Shown here in pieces: positions 1 to 9,217 of a DNA stretch of 64,000 bases (position 1 is its first letter; the number at the start of each line of letters is the position of its first letter). This DNA is from Paenibacillus silviterrae (GTDB lineage: Bacteria > Bacillota > Bacilli > Paenibacillales > NBRC-103111), in contig NZ_JASKUT010000002.1 of assembly GCF_030167925.1 (NCBI RefSeq), positions 1,364,001-1,428,000 on the forward strand, given 5' to 3'. The translations under genes were made by a program, and so were the position numbers. The notes beneath the pieces were generated by a model. That model was not told where the DNA came from. It did not search any database and saw only the letters and a program-made list of their open reading frames with translations.

Positions 1-1148
1 ATAAAATGCGGGTTCATCTGGCTCTGAAGAGCGGACAGCTGGGCTTCCTTCTCCCGGAGCTCGCTTTCGTAGACTTGGTGGACGAGCCTATCCAATTCGG
101 AAACCATGGTGTTGAAGCCTTCCGTCAGCCATCCGATTTCGTCGCGGGAGGTTACCTTGGCTCTCTCCTTGAATTCTCCCCGCTGAATCTTCCTCATCGT
201 GGCCGCCAAATGATGGATTGGCCGAGTCAGCCTTGCCGCCAGAAAGCCAGACAGCAGAAATGCGCACAGCAAAGCCGCAGCCGACACGAATAAGCTGTAT
301 CGGATCAAGGCTCTGGCATTTTTCTTTAGATCCTCTTCAGGCACAAGCGCTTTGACTACGATACCCGATACCGGAGAATACTCCTCCGCCGTTAGGAAGA
401 ACGGTCCCCCTTCAGACTTCCCCAGCATGGGGTCCTGCATTTCCAGAGAAGAATACAGCATCGCTCCCTGGCTGCTTGCCACATGGATCACCGTATCCGG
501 CTTCATGTCCTTAAGCCCGAAGATGCTGGCGAACCCCCCCTGCGTTAGATCGATCTTAACAATTCCCAGATGCTGATGGTTTTGCGGATCCCGAATGACC
601 CGGGCCAGCGAGATGACCCTCTGCTCTCCGGACTTGTAGTATCTGGCGCTGTGCGGCGGGATGGCGACAATCGCTCCATCCGCAGCAATCACGGACTCCA
701 TCCAGGAGGTGGCTTCTTGGCTCCACGATTTGTTCACGGAATCGTCCGTATTGGTAAACAGCACACCGTCCATCGCGAAGATCAGAATGTTTTGTATCTC
801 CGGTCTTTCGGCTGCCAGCGATGAGATCAGCAGGCTCATTCTGTTGATTTCCTCCAGCGGCACGAAATCCCTGGAGCTCTCGGTTAGCCGGCTCCGCAGA
901 ATATGCATAACCGACTGGTCATAATAAGGCGCGGTCGTCAGGCGGTCCATCTCTTTATAATAGCGGTCGATGCTGTTCAGGATCTGGTTTGCAATTTGAC
1001 CGGTGTAATTGTTGGCGTCCTTTTCTACCTGGGTCATATACTGCCTGTAGCTGAGGACGCCGATCGTCGTCAGCGGGACCGTAATCAAAACGCAGAATAG
1101 CAATATGAATTTTACCCTCAAGGGGAAGAAAAGCCGAACGGCTTGCAT
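1..1148 (-). CDS. YesM-type sensor histidine kinase, partial (C-terminus beyond window)
   Basis: Membrane sensor kinase of the YesM / His_kinase (PF06580) type, a family that usually signals to a YesN-like AraC response regulator controlling sugar uptake or catabolism. ATG at 1146-1148 follows GGAGGT with 7-nt spacing. 382 residues are visible: a TM helix at about 11-31, an extracellular sensor region, a second TM helix at about 284-306, a HAMP linker beginning near LTRPIHHL, and the start of the kinase core, ending at the edge in LQSQMNPHF, the typical phosphoacceptor neighbourhood of this family. The ATPase part lies outside the window. The AraC gene ending 80 bp upstream on the same strand lacks a receiver domain, so it is not the classical partner. 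Confidence 0.88.
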   Translation of the reverse strand, partial: MQAVRLFFPLRVKFILLFCVLITVPLTTIGVLSYRQYMTQVEKDANNYTGQIANQILNSIDRYYKEMDRLTTAPYYDQSVMHILRSRLTESSRDFVPLEEINRMSLLISSLAAERPEIQNILIFAMDGVLFTNTDDSVNKSWSQEATSWMESVIAADGAIVAIPPHSARYYKSGEQRVISLARVIRDPQNHQHLGIVKIDLTQGGFASIFGLKDMKPDTVIHVASSQGAMLYSSLEMQDPMLGKSEGGPFFLTAEEYSPVSGIVVKALVPEEDLKKNARALIRYSLFVSAAALLCAFLLSGFLAARLTRPIHHLAATMRKIQRGEFKERAKVTSRDEIGWLTEGFNTMVSELDRLVHQVYESELREKEAQLSALQSQMNPHF

Positions 1149-1228
1149 GGAAATGACCTCCAGATCGTTAATTCGGCTACGCGAGTAAGTTTACATTCAA
1201 TATAGCATACCGGCCCGAGCCCTGATAC

Positions 1229-2107
1229 CTATTCCAGAAGCCGCAGATGACTTTGCACATGTCCCTCCTTAGCCTCACGATACGTACTTGGGGACATGCC
1301 GATGATTCTGCGAAACACTTTGCCGAAGTAGCTGACATTGCTGAAGCCGGAGAGTCCCGCGATTTCCGTTATCGGCAGAGCTGTCGTGCGCAGCAGCTCC
1401 GCCGCCCTCTCCAGCCTTCGGTTTCGAACATAATCCATGGGAGAAACGCCCAGGTAAGAGGAGAACTTTTTGCACAAATGATATTTATTCAAGCCGGCAA
1501 TGTCAGCAAGCTGATCAAGCGAGAGATCCTGCTCATAGTGGTTGTCAATGAATGACGTCACGCGCCGATACGCCTTTGGAATCTCCTCCGTTCGATAGGA
1601 GGCCCGGCTAAGCAAGGAACGCTGCAGAGCTATTAGCCACTCGTAGATTCGCAGCGACAGGTCGAACCGGTCCCCGAGCCTTTTGGCTTCCGCATCGCGA
1701 TACAATGTCCACAGCAGCCGAATCGGCAGCTCATCAGACCCCATCTCCACTACAGGACCATGCTCCTTCATGAGCTCTTGCGTCAGCCAGTCCTCACCGG
1801 GCATTTCGAAGCGAATCCAAAGATATTCCCAGCCTTCCGAAGTCCGATCAGGATCATAGTAATACTCGTGATCGCTTGGAATTGCCACCGTGAATGCCAG
1901 CCCCTTCGGAACCGAAAAGTGCTCCTTCCCATACCGAAGCCGGCCTTCTCCCTTCAAGGTGTATTGAAAAATAATCCCCTTGCCCTCCCGCTTTCGTCCG
2001 TTCCATCGATAGGAGCCATCCTTCGCACAGCCGTGCCCGATGGAGAACAGCTTATGCAAATGATTGCCCTCATCCTCCGTATATCGAAAACCATATGACG
2101 TCTGCAC
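1229..2107 (-). CDS. AraC-family transcriptional regulator
   Basis: 292-aa cytosolic regulator with an N-terminal cupin-like effector domain (about 1-170) and a C-terminal double helix-turn-helix (about 190-285; LADIAGLNKYHLCKKF and the second helix pair ending in GMSPSTYREA). The start is GTG at 2105-2107 with GAGGTGG about 8 nt upstream. It is divergent from the GH36 gene at 2215, so it most likely controls that gene in response to an alpha-galactoside-like sugar; this is inferred from position. Two copies of GACAAATATT in the shared intergenic region are candidate binding sites. Confidence 0.85.
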   Translation of the reverse strand: MQTSYGFRYTEDEGNHLHKLFSIGHGCAKDGSYRWNGRKREGKGIIFQYTLKGEGRLRYGKEHFSVPKGLAFTVAIPSDHEYYYDPDRTSEGWEYLWIRFEMPGEDWLTQELMKEHGPVVEMGSDELPIRLLWTLYRDAEAKRLGDRFDLSLRIYEWLIALQRSLLSRASYRTEEIPKAYRRVTSFIDNHYEQDLSLDQLADIAGLNKYHLCKKFSSYLGVSPMDYVRNRRLERAAELLRTTALPITEIAGLSGFSNVSYFGKVFRRIIGMSPSTYREAKEGHVQSHLRLLE

Positions 2108-2125
2108 AATATCGTACCACCTCAG

Positions 2126-2189
2126 GACAAATATTTACTGTTTAACAAGAAATTACAAGGTCTTATAATCATTTTAGATGACAAATATT
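2126..2189. promoter_or_regulatory. Direct repeat GACAAATATT x2, candidate AraC operator / GH36 promoter
   Basis: GACAAATATT occurs at 2126-2135 and 2180-2189, 54 bp start to start (about five helical turns), between the divergent AraC and GH36 genes. TATAAT at 2164-2169 lies between them with only a weak -35 (TTTAAC, 2141-2146), as expected for an activator-dependent promoter. The repeats are seen directly; binding is inferred. Confidence 0.4.
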
Positions 2190-2214
2190 ATACCACTCGG
2201 AGGTGTGTTTTGAT

Positions 2215-4353
2215 ATGGACAGCGTCATGACTTGGGAAGACTGCTATGTCGGAATCGAAGGATCGGTGCTTCGGATCGGAAACAGCCGGATCGAACGAAG
2301 CTGGTCCTTTGCCTACGGAAGGCCTGTGAACGTGTCCGTTCTGGACAAACAGAGAGGCAAGGAATGGCTAAGAGAAGGCTCGAAGGCCGCTTTGTTCGGC
2401 GTACCCTGGATGCCTGCCGGTTCCCGGTTGACGGTTGTATCTGCCAATACCTCAGTGGATGATGATTGCGGCGTTGGCAGGTCGCATCTTCGGACGGATG
2501 TCGACATGCTGTTCGGAGGGATGTCCCGATTCGTTCGACTCACCGTCAGGGTTTACCCGGAAGGTGCTTTTATCAGGCATGAGCTTACTTTGCTGCCGGA
2601 GGATGTCATTGCGGTACAGGGAGGCTTTGCGATTCCGGTGGAATCTTCAGATGTAACCGCCGGTGTCGGTACAGCCCCGGCCCTGCAATTGGATGATAAC
2701 CATAAGCAGCAGTCCTCCGGCAACAACGATTATTGTGACCGGCTGGACCTGCAGGAGCTCCACTGTCGCTGGGAGACCGTCAGCTTCCGGGACCGGACGG
2801 ATGTCAACAATAACCTGGTCAGCCGGGAGTCCGGACTGCTGTATAAGAACGAACAACGGGGACTGCGCGGCAACATCCTCATGCTGAGGAACAGCCTGCA
2901 AGGAAGCGGTCTTCTGCTGATTAAGGAAAGTGCAACGCCGCTGGGGCATGTGCAGGATCGGGGATTGGATCTGCATTTTCAAGGCATCTGCTTGTCGGTA
3001 GTCGGCACAGGCTTTGATGCGGATACTCTTGCGCAGCAAGAGGAAGTGACGTCCTATGGCGTTACGGTAGGGGTCTACGACGGCGATAAGCTTAACGGAT
3101 ACGAGCTGATCCATCAGTACCACCGCTGCCTTCGGGAGTTCCATGCGGAACGCGACAGCTTCGTGATGAGCAATACATGGGGGGACCGCTCTAGAGACGG
3201 TCGGGTTTGTGAGGAGTTTTTGCTTGCCGAGCTGCATGCGGCTTCCCGGCTTGGGATTGACGTCGTACAGATCGACGACGGATGGCAGAAAGGCGTTACA
3301 ACCAATTCGGTGAATGCCAAAACGGCCGGCGGGCGGTGGAGCGATTACTACAACGGTGGGGGCGATTTCTGGACGGTTCATCCGGAGCGGTTTCCCCGCG
3401 GCTTGGTGCCCGTCACTGAGCTGGCGAAGCAGCTTCGCATCAAGCTCGGCTTGTGGTACTCCCCGGATTCGGAGAACGATTTTGCCAACTGGGAAAAGGA
3501 TATTGAGACCCTGCTGAGGCTGCATCGGGAGCATGGCGTCTGTATGTTCAAAATGGATGGAGTACATATTCGCTCCAAGCTTGGGGAGAGCCGCTTCGTC
3601 AGGATTCTCAGACAGGTCGTACGGGAGACTGGAGGTCAGGTGGACTTTAACCTGGACACAACATCCCAGCAGCGCCTCGGCTATCTGGGTAAAACGCAGT
3701 ACGGCAATCTATTCCTCGAGAACCGCTATACCGATTGGAAGAACTATTATCCTCATTGGACGCTGCGGAATTTGTGGATGCTGTCACCCTTCGTCCCGTC
3801 CTCGAAGCTGCAAATGGAGTTTCTGAATGTTAACCGGAACAAAGAGCTGTATGCTGGCGATCCCTTGGCCCCTGCCGCTTGCGGGCAGGTGTATTCCTAC
3901 GCAGTGACGGCCTTCGCGAATCCGCTGGCGTGGATGGAGCTTACCGGGCTGGACGCCGCTCAGACGGCAGCCTTATCTGCTGTGATTCAGGCGATAAAGC
4001 CGTATCACAAGGATATACTGGCAGGGCATGTGCTTCCTATCGGTGATGAACCTACGGGAACGGGCTGGACGGGACTGCAAAGCCTTCAGGGGGACGACAG
4101 CGGATATTTATTGGTGATCCGGGAGCTGAACCCTTCGTCAACTCGCATGCTGAAGCTATGGGGGCTCGGCTCGTGCGAAGCTCTGCGGCTTTCGGAGATC
4201 GTGCGAATGGACAGCAAGGACCAGGTCATTATTCCTCAGTGTCATGAGGAGGCTTCCGCCAAGCTGCTTAAGCCCGATTCCCGCGGGGAGTTTTCGTTCA
4301 CCAGGCCGGCACCGTTTTCTTTTACGGTATATCGGTATGCGGCATCCCGGTGA
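2215..4353 (+). CDS. GH36-like alpha-galactosidase
   Basis: Glycoside hydrolase of clan GH-D (GH36/GH27 type), expected to release terminal alpha-linked galactose or a related sugar. The ATG at 2215 is preferred over the GTG at 2203 because GGAGGT (2199-2204) would overlap the GTG but sits 10 nt before the ATG. The 712-aa product has no signal peptide and is probably intracellular. IDDGW lies at 353-357 and FKMDG at 445-449, where the Asp (448) is the probable nucleophile. ENRYTDW further on may carry the acid/base region. The N-terminal third is the beta-sandwich typical of GH36. The actual substrate cannot be read from sequence. Confidence 0.82.
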   Translation: MDSVMTWEDCYVGIEGSVLRIGNSRIERSWSFAYGRPVNVSVLDKQRGKEWLREGSKAALFGVPWMPAGSRLTVVSANTSVDDDCGVGRSHLRTDVDMLFGGMSRFVRLTVRVYPEGAFIRHELTLLPEDVIAVQGGFAIPVESSDVTAGVGTAPALQLDDNHKQQSSGNNDYCDRLDLQELHCRWETVSFRDRTDVNNNLVSRESGLLYKNEQRGLRGNILMLRNSLQGSGLLLIKESATPLGHVQDRGLDLHFQGICLSVVGTGFDADTLAQQEEVTSYGVTVGVYDGDKLNGYELIHQYHRCLREFHAERDSFVMSNTWGDRSRDGRVCEEFLLAELHAASRLGIDVVQIDDGWQKGVTTNSVNAKTAGGRWSDYYNGGGDFWTVHPERFPRGLVPVTELAKQLRIKLGLWYSPDSENDFANWEKDIETLLRLHREHGVCMFKMDGVHIRSKLGESRFVRILRQVVRETGGQVDFNLDTTSQQRLGYLGKTQYGNLFLENRYTDWKNYYPHWTLRNLWMLSPFVPSSKLQMEFLNVNRNKELYAGDPLAPAACGQVYSYAVTAFANPLAWMELTGLDAAQTAALSAVIQAIKPYHKDILAGHVLPIGDEPTGTGWTGLQSLQGDDSGYLLVIRELNPSSTRMLKLWGLGSCEALRLSEIVRMDSKDQVIIPQCHEEASAKLLKPDSRGEFSFTRPAPFSFTVYRYAASR

Positions 4354-4428
4354 GCAATTCAGAAGAAACCTAAGGTCGCGACGCATGGTACAATTTAGGA
4401 AACACGGTTTTCCGGGGAGGTATCCTGC

Positions 4429-4947
4429 TTGGGTGATTCACAATGGATTTTATCGTACAAAAGCAGTTTGACACAATATACGGAAGAGCAGCTACGCTAT
4501 CAAGCCTCGCCTGAGATATGGTCGCTTGGCCAAATGTACGACCATCTGATCCTCACCGCGCTGGACTACCTGGATCAGGCAGGGCTCTGTAAAGCGGCAG
4601 CCGCAGACCCCACACTTGGGAAGACGGAAACAGGCGAGCGCATTTTCGAAGGCCGTATGTTTCCCCCTGTCAAAATCAAGTTGCCGGACGGGCCGGAAAA
4701 TTCGCCAAGCAATATCGAAAGTAAAGAAGACCTGGCGCGCGGACTCGATCGGGTGCAGGAACGCATGAGCGAATGGACAGGGAAGCTGGAGGAGATCGAT
4801 CCCCACAGAAAAATACAGCACGGCGGCTTCGGTTGGTTAAACGCCAAGGAGTGGTTTGCTCTTATCGACATGCATTTCCGTCATCACCTTCAGCAGCAGC
4901 GCGAACTGGAGGCCCGTTTGCCGATTAATGAAAGGGCTGTCCGCTAG
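4429..4947 (+). CDS. DinB-like metalloprotein
   Basis: 172-aa protein of the DinB/YfiT four-helix-bundle superfamily, which often binds a metal through three histidines and in some members acts as a thiol-dependent transferase. Start TTG at 4429-4431 with GGGGAGG 8 nt upstream. Family features include an N-terminal WSLGQMYDHL helix and a C-terminal HFRHHLQQ helix, giving a plausible His set. TACAAT at 4389-4394 could be a -10, suggesting its own promoter despite lying only 75 bp after the GH36 gene. The specific reaction is unknown. Confidence 0.7.
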   Translation: MGDSQWILSYKSSLTQYTEEQLRYQASPEIWSLGQMYDHLILTALDYLDQAGLCKAAAADPTLGKTETGERIFEGRMFPPVKIKLPDGPENSPSNIESKEDLARGLDRVQERMSEWTGKLEEIDPHRKIQHGGFGWLNAKEWFALIDMHFRHHLQQQRELEARLPINERAVR

Positions 4948-4966
4948 AGACAGCCCCTTCTTTTTG
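4932..4966 (+). terminator. Rho-independent terminator after DinB-like gene
   Basis: AAGGGCTGTC and GACAGCCCCTT form a stem of about 10 bp followed by CTTTTT. It overlaps the end of the DinB-like gene, lies between two convergent genes and could also serve the GH130 gene from the other side. Confidence 0.8.
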
Positions 4967-4975
4967 CGCTGAAGC

Positions 4976-5980
4976 TTATTTTCCTTCCAAACAAAGCTTG
5001 ACCAGATCATCCACATGGGCTGTCGCAAGACACTCTACGGTATCCGCTGCGCCGTAATAGAGCTTTACCTCTCCATCGTCCTCCAGAATCATCCCGCCTG
5101 GAAAGATCACATCGTTGCGGAATCCGCCCTCTGCCTCGTAGGGCGCTTCAGGTGCCATGAGCGGCTCCTTGTAAAGTCCGACTACTTTTCTGGGATCCTC
5201 CAGGTCCAGCAGTGCAATTCCTGCGGTGTAACGCTTACGCCAAGCCGCTTCCCAGCCGTTCTTCCCGCGGGAAGGATCCCGGTCCACGGCATGGAATGTG
5301 GTCAACCAGCCCTTCGAAGTTCGAATAGGAGGTGCGGCCGGACCGATCTTATCATTCGCAAACGGGATATCCTCCACCCCGAGTACGAGCGCCGAATTCC
5401 CCCAATATACAAGGTCCGGCGAATCGGACAGCCACATGTCGAACCGGTCGCCTCCCCCACGGCCGTATACAGGGAAAGGTCGCTCGAGCCGGACGTATTT
5501 TGAACCTATTTTTTCGGGAAAAAGCACCATGTTGCGATTGTCCGGCAGGCTCAGGTGCAGCACCTCAAAGTGCTCAAAGTCCTCGGTTACCGCGATCCCT
5601 CCGCGGAGTCCGTGCTTTGTGTCGACAGCAAAGCACATGTAACAGCGTCCATCGATCACCGTAAGGCGCGGATCGTAAGTGCGGATGATTTCCTCGTCCT
5701 TCAGTCCGAAGCATGGCTTCGATTGTACCTCCCACTGAATCCCATCCTTGCTATAGGCGAGACCCAGATTCGTCGTGCTGCTTGGCTCTAGCGTATGCGT
5801 AGCAGGATCTCCGTAATCATTACGGAAAACCATAACGTATCGGCCCTCATATTTGGTAACTCCGGCATTAAACACAAGCGCTGGCTTGTACGGTACGTCT
5901 GCTGCGGTAAGAACAGGGTTGCCGGGATATCGGGTAATCACAGTGCTGGATTTCAGGGCTCCAATAAGCTGAATCGTCAT
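4976..5980 (-). CDS. GH130-family beta-mannoside phosphorylase-like protein
   Basis: About 334-aa five-bladed beta-propeller enzyme of family GH130, which phosphorolyses beta-linked mannosides (for example mannosyl-glucose or beta-1,2-mannosides) to mannose-1-phosphate. The ATG at 5978-5980 is preferred over an ORF beginning at 6058 because AAGGAGG sits 10 nt before it and the length then fits the family. Motifs include GNPVL near the N-terminus, FNAGVTKYEGRYVMVFR, YDPRLT and a C-terminal YYGAADT. There is no signal peptide, so it is intracellular. It is divergent from the AraC gene at 6107, its likely regulator. The exact mannoside is not determinable. Confidence 0.8.
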   Translation of the reverse strand: MTIQLIGALKSSTVITRYPGNPVLTAADVPYKPALVFNAGVTKYEGRYVMVFRNDYGDPATHTLEPSSTTNLGLAYSKDGIQWEVQSKPCFGLKDEEIIRTYDPRLTVIDGRCYMCFAVDTKHGLRGGIAVTEDFEHFEVLHLSLPDNRNMVLFPEKIGSKYVRLERPFPVYGRGGGDRFDMWLSDSPDLVYWGNSALVLGVEDIPFANDKIGPAAPPIRTSKGWLTTFHAVDRDPSRGKNGWEAAWRKRYTAGIALLDLEDPRKVVGLYKEPLMAPEAPYEAEGGFRNDVIFPGGMILEDDGEVKLYYGAADTVECLATAHVDDLVKLCLEGK

Positions 5981-6106
5981 GGATTCATGTGCCTCCTTCG
6001 ATATGGGGAATGACATAAGTGATGCCTCTATCGTAAAATAGAGTGAGCGTCGCAGCATCTTAAGTTTTCACGATAAGTCTCAACTTTTTCCGAGGAGGCG
6101 GTCCGC

Positions 6107-7009
6107 ATGACGGTATTTCCTTCAAATAAGCAGCTGGCGGATTACGTATATATCTCACCCGAGCTCCCTCTTCACATCTCGCTTAATGAAATTCAGCGGC
6201 ACTTTCCTGCACACCGGCATGATTTTCTGGAGTTCTCCTTGGTCATCGACGGCGAAGGCTGGGAGGTTGTAAACGGGACAAGTCATCCGCTTCAGCGAGG
6301 CACGTTCTCCTTCTTGCTGCCTTATCAGATTCATGAGCTTCACGCGAAGCCGGATGCCCCGTTGAAGCTGTACAACTGCATGTTCGATATGAGCTTACTG
6401 TTTTCCGTTTTGCCTTCGGAGCAGGAATGGAAACGCTTATTATACACCGAATCCAGCTCGCTTCCCTACGTGCATTTATCCTGTGAAGTTGCGGAGGAAT
6501 GGCTCTCGCTGATCCGCAGCATGGTTGCCGAGCTGGCTTCGGGAGATGCCTGGCGACTACCGATGATCAAGCTCCGATTGGCCGAGCTGTTAATCCGGTT
6601 CGCACGGGCACGAGACAAGCGTGAGCATCCGTCGGGGAGCGAGCGGCAGTTGAACGCAGAGCCGGATACGAGCATTTGGTATATCATCCACTACATCCAT
6701 CAGCACTATCGAGAGGAGCTGACGCTCTCCGGGCTGGCTCATCGCTTTGACAGGAGCGAGCCTCAGCTGAGTAAGGAAATCAAGCGGCATGTGGGCCAGA
6801 CGTTCGTACGCTTCCTGCACGAGGTGCGGATTAGGCATGCCTGCAGCCTTTTGCTGTCGACCGATATGAAGAGCATCGATATTGCCGTCGAGGTCGGCTT
6901 CGGTTCGTTTCAAACGTTCTCGCGCATCTTCCGGGAGCTGAAGAATATGACGCCCAGCGAGTATCGCTCGAGCTCCGGGCGTCAAGCGGACGCCGAATCG
7001 CGGCAATGA
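6107..7009 (+). CDS. AraC-family transcriptional regulator
   Basis: 300-aa AraC regulator with an N-terminal cupin domain (HRHDFLEFSLVIDGEG near 40) and a C-terminal AraC DNA-binding domain (about 195-292, ending NMTPSEYRSS). ATG at 6107 follows GAGGAGG. It is divergent from the GH130 gene with a 126-bp spacer, so a sugar-responsive switch for that gene is likely by position. The 112-bp repeat array begins about 70 bp after its stop, and hairpins in that array probably end its transcript. Confidence 0.85.
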   Translation: MTVFPSNKQLADYVYISPELPLHISLNEIQRHFPAHRHDFLEFSLVIDGEGWEVVNGTSHPLQRGTFSFLLPYQIHELHAKPDAPLKLYNCMFDMSLLFSVLPSEQEWKRLLYTESSSLPYVHLSCEVAEEWLSLIRSMVAELASGDAWRLPMIKLRLAELLIRFARARDKREHPSGSERQLNAEPDTSIWYIIHYIHQHYREELTLSGLAHRFDRSEPQLSKEIKRHVGQTFVRFLHEVRIRHACSLLLSTDMKSIDIAVEVGFGSFQTFSRIFRELKNMTPSEYRSSSGRQADAESRQ

Positions 7010-7078
7010 TATTTTTGGGAGAATCGGTGGCGTCGTTTGGTTTACTCATCCGGTGCGTTGTAAGAAACGGTCAGTAAT

Positions 7079-7651
7079 GCGCCTGTCCACGAGCTGCAGC
7101 GAATCTGCAGACCCGCTAAGCGCAATAATGCCATTGCTTGACGCCGGAATGACCCGGGACGCTCAGGCAATGGCATTTTTGCTTTTATTTGCACCTGTCC
7201 ACGAGCTGCAGCGAACCTGCAGACCTGCTAAGCGCAATAATGCCACTGCTTGACGCCGGAATGACCCGGGGCGCTCAGGCAATGGCATTTTTGCTATTAT
7301 TTGCGCCTGTCAGCGTGCTGCAGCGAAGCTGCAGACCCGCTAAGCGCAATAATGCCACTGCTTGACGCCGGAATGACCCGGGACGTGCAGGCAATGGCAT
7401 TTTTGCTATTATTTGCACCTGTCCACGAGCTGCAGCGAACCTGCAGACCCACTAAGCGCAATAATGCCTTGACGCCGGAATGACCCGGGACGCTCAGGCA
7501 ATGGCATTTTTGCTATTATTTGCGCCTGTCAGCGTGCTGCAGCGAAGCTGCAGACCTGCTAAGCGCAAAAATGCCACTACTTGACGCCGAAACAGCCCGA
7601 GGCAAGCAGGCAATGGCATTTTTGCTATTATTTGCGCTTGTCAGCGTGCTG
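7079..7651 (+). repeat. Array of 112-bp tandem repeats with internal hairpins (5 copies + partial)
   Basis: Units begin at 7079, 7191, 7303, 7415, 7522 and 7634 (partial). The period is 112 bp, except unit 4, which is 107 bp after losing five bases in the left hairpin arm. Each unit has two CTGCAG sites about 11 bp apart, then GCGCAAtAATGCC, a loop containing ACGCCGGAATGACCCGGGAC, then GGCAATGGCATTTTTGC. The arms AATGCCATTGCTTGA / TCAGGCAATGGCATT form a stem of about 15 bp followed by a short T-run on the plus strand, resembling a terminator. Two sub-types alternate: CCACGAGCTG in units 1, 2, 4 and CAGCGTGCTG in units 3, 5, 6 (order A A B A B B). The last copy runs into the stop codon of the FAD oxidoreductase. 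No ORF in it looks real. Confidence 0.92.
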
Positions 7652-9049
7652 CTACGTCTCGTCGTCGAAGCGGATGCCCTCGTTAAGCGCGGCCCCCGTA
7701 GCGGCGGTACCGGGCTTCTCTCCGAGCCATGCTCCCTGCTCGATCAACGTCCGCTGGAGCTGAGGCACGGAGACCTCTCGGAAGCCGGCTCCCGCCTTCG
7801 CCGCCATGGAAGCGGCGACGCCCGCAGCTTCGCCCATCGCGAAGCAATTCGGCATGACGCGTAGCGAGCCCTGCACCGGACGGTCGGAGGACACAGCCCG
7901 GCCGGCCACAATCAGATTCGTTATGCCCTTCGGCAGCATGCAACGGTAAGGTACCCCGTGAGACTGACCTTTCGGCAGATGCTTCACGGTCATTGTACTG
8001 TTCGCGTTAGCCAGATGAATGTCAATGAAATAGGAGTTACGTGCAATATCGTCTTCGAAAGTCCGCATCGATAAGAAATCCTCTACCACTAGCTGATAAT
8101 CCCCCACGATGCGGCGAGTTTCCCGTATGCCAATCTGATCGCCGGAGTGCACTAGATGAACCTGCTCGAACCCGGGGACATACTTGCGCAGAAAATGCAG
8201 CTGCCGCTGGATCAAGCGCCGTCCCTCAATGGCCGCCCTCGTGAGATCTTCCGCCTTCGTCCCGTCCACACCAAATATATGCCCGAAGTTGAAGCCGGCC
8301 ACCGTATCGGTGATCCAAGCGATACCGGAGACCTTTTTTCGCCCCTCCGGTAGATCCCCGTTCCGCTGCGCTTCCACCACCGCCTTCTCCAGCTGGCCGG
8401 ATTGCTCCGTCTCCTTAAGATAATGATTGAACCGCTGCCGGTTTGCCCCGGTTACGAGAAAGCACATCGTGGCCGGCTGCAGCTCCCCCTGCTCTCCACC
8501 CGTTAAGAACGGCACTCCGGCCAATGCAGCCAGATCCGCATCACCGGAGGCGTCGATATACAGCTTCGCCTTGACCAGCTGGCGGCCGCTTTTGTTACTG
8601 ATGACGAGCCCCTCGATCCGCTCGCCGTTCACTAGGACCTGATCCGCCACGGTATGAAACAAGAGGGAGGCCCCGCTCTCCATGACTGCCTCATCATATA
8701 CCCACTTGAGCGTCTCTACATCGATAGGCACCCAGTTGAGCTTATCTTTGTTCCGTTCGTAAAATTCCTTCCCTGCGGCTTCCTTCATCCGCTCCAACAG
8801 CGTCAGCCCCACCCCGCGAATGACCGGCTTCTCTCCATCCGTATACGGACAAAAAGCAGGCACTAATGCGGCTGTTCCCATACCGCCAAGGTAACCCCGC
8901 TGCTCAATCAGCAGGGTGCTCGCCCCGTTTCGAGCTGCTGCCACCGCAGCGGCAACCCCTGAAGCGCCGCCACCCAAAACAACGACATCCGGCTCATAGG
9001 TCACAGGCAGCTGAGAAGATATCGATACTTTTGCTTCAAACGAATCCAT
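7652..9049 (-). CDS. FAD-dependent oxidoreductase (FAD_oxidored family)
   Basis: 465-aa flavoprotein of the PF12831 type, often found in carbohydrate-related loci; substrates are mostly unknown. ATG at 9047-9049 is preferred over longer in-frame starts because GGGAGGT precedes it by 8 nt and the dinucleotide-binding GGGASG then falls at 26-31, followed by RGYLGGMGTA. C-terminally PKGITNLIVAGRAVSSDRP and AMGEAAGVAASMAAK are typical FAD-contact stretches. No signal peptide. A ruined LacI regulator lies divergently upstream and probably once controlled it. Its stop overlaps the last 112-bp repeat. Confidence 0.8.
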   Translation of the reverse strand: MDSFEAKVSISSQLPVTYEPDVVVLGGGASGVAAAVAAARNGASTLLIEQRGYLGGMGTAALVPAFCPYTDGEKPVIRGVGLTLLERMKEAAGKEFYERNKDKLNWVPIDVETLKWVYDEAVMESGASLLFHTVADQVLVNGERIEGLVISNKSGRQLVKAKLYIDASGDADLAALAGVPFLTGGEQGELQPATMCFLVTGANRQRFNHYLKETEQSGQLEKAVVEAQRNGDLPEGRKKVSGIAWITDTVAGFNFGHIFGVDGTKAEDLTRAAIEGRRLIQRQLHFLRKYVPGFEQVHLVHSGDQIGIRETRRIVGDYQLVVEDFLSMRTFEDDIARNSYFIDIHLANANSTMTVKHLPKGQSHGVPYRCMLPKGITNLIVAGRAVSSDRPVQGSLRVMPNCFAMGEAAGVAASMAAKAGAGFREVSVPQLQRTLIEQGAWLGEKPGTAATGAALNEGIRFDDET

Positions 9050-9217
9050 ACAATGAAACCTCCCGGGAATGAACATGAAATCGCTTGCCGATAAACTGCA
9101 AGCACTGATAATTCCATTATGCGTAGGGATACCGACCTGAACTAGTTTCACTTTTGTTTCACCTATCGCACTGGGATGGTACAATGATGACAATCCAACG
9201 CAAGGAAGGTGTGCCGC

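Noticed and set aside
570..1100. Several 60-90 codon plus-strand frames at the window start
   Set aside because: They are shadows of the minus-strand sensor kinase, whose open frame is continuous to the window edge.
2647..3567. 306-codon open frame on the minus strand
   Set aside because: Antisense shadow of the GH36 gene caused by high-GC codon use; no family features.
7079..7651. CRISPR array
   Set aside because: Units are 112 bp with no short constant repeat separated by unique spacers, and no cas genes are near.
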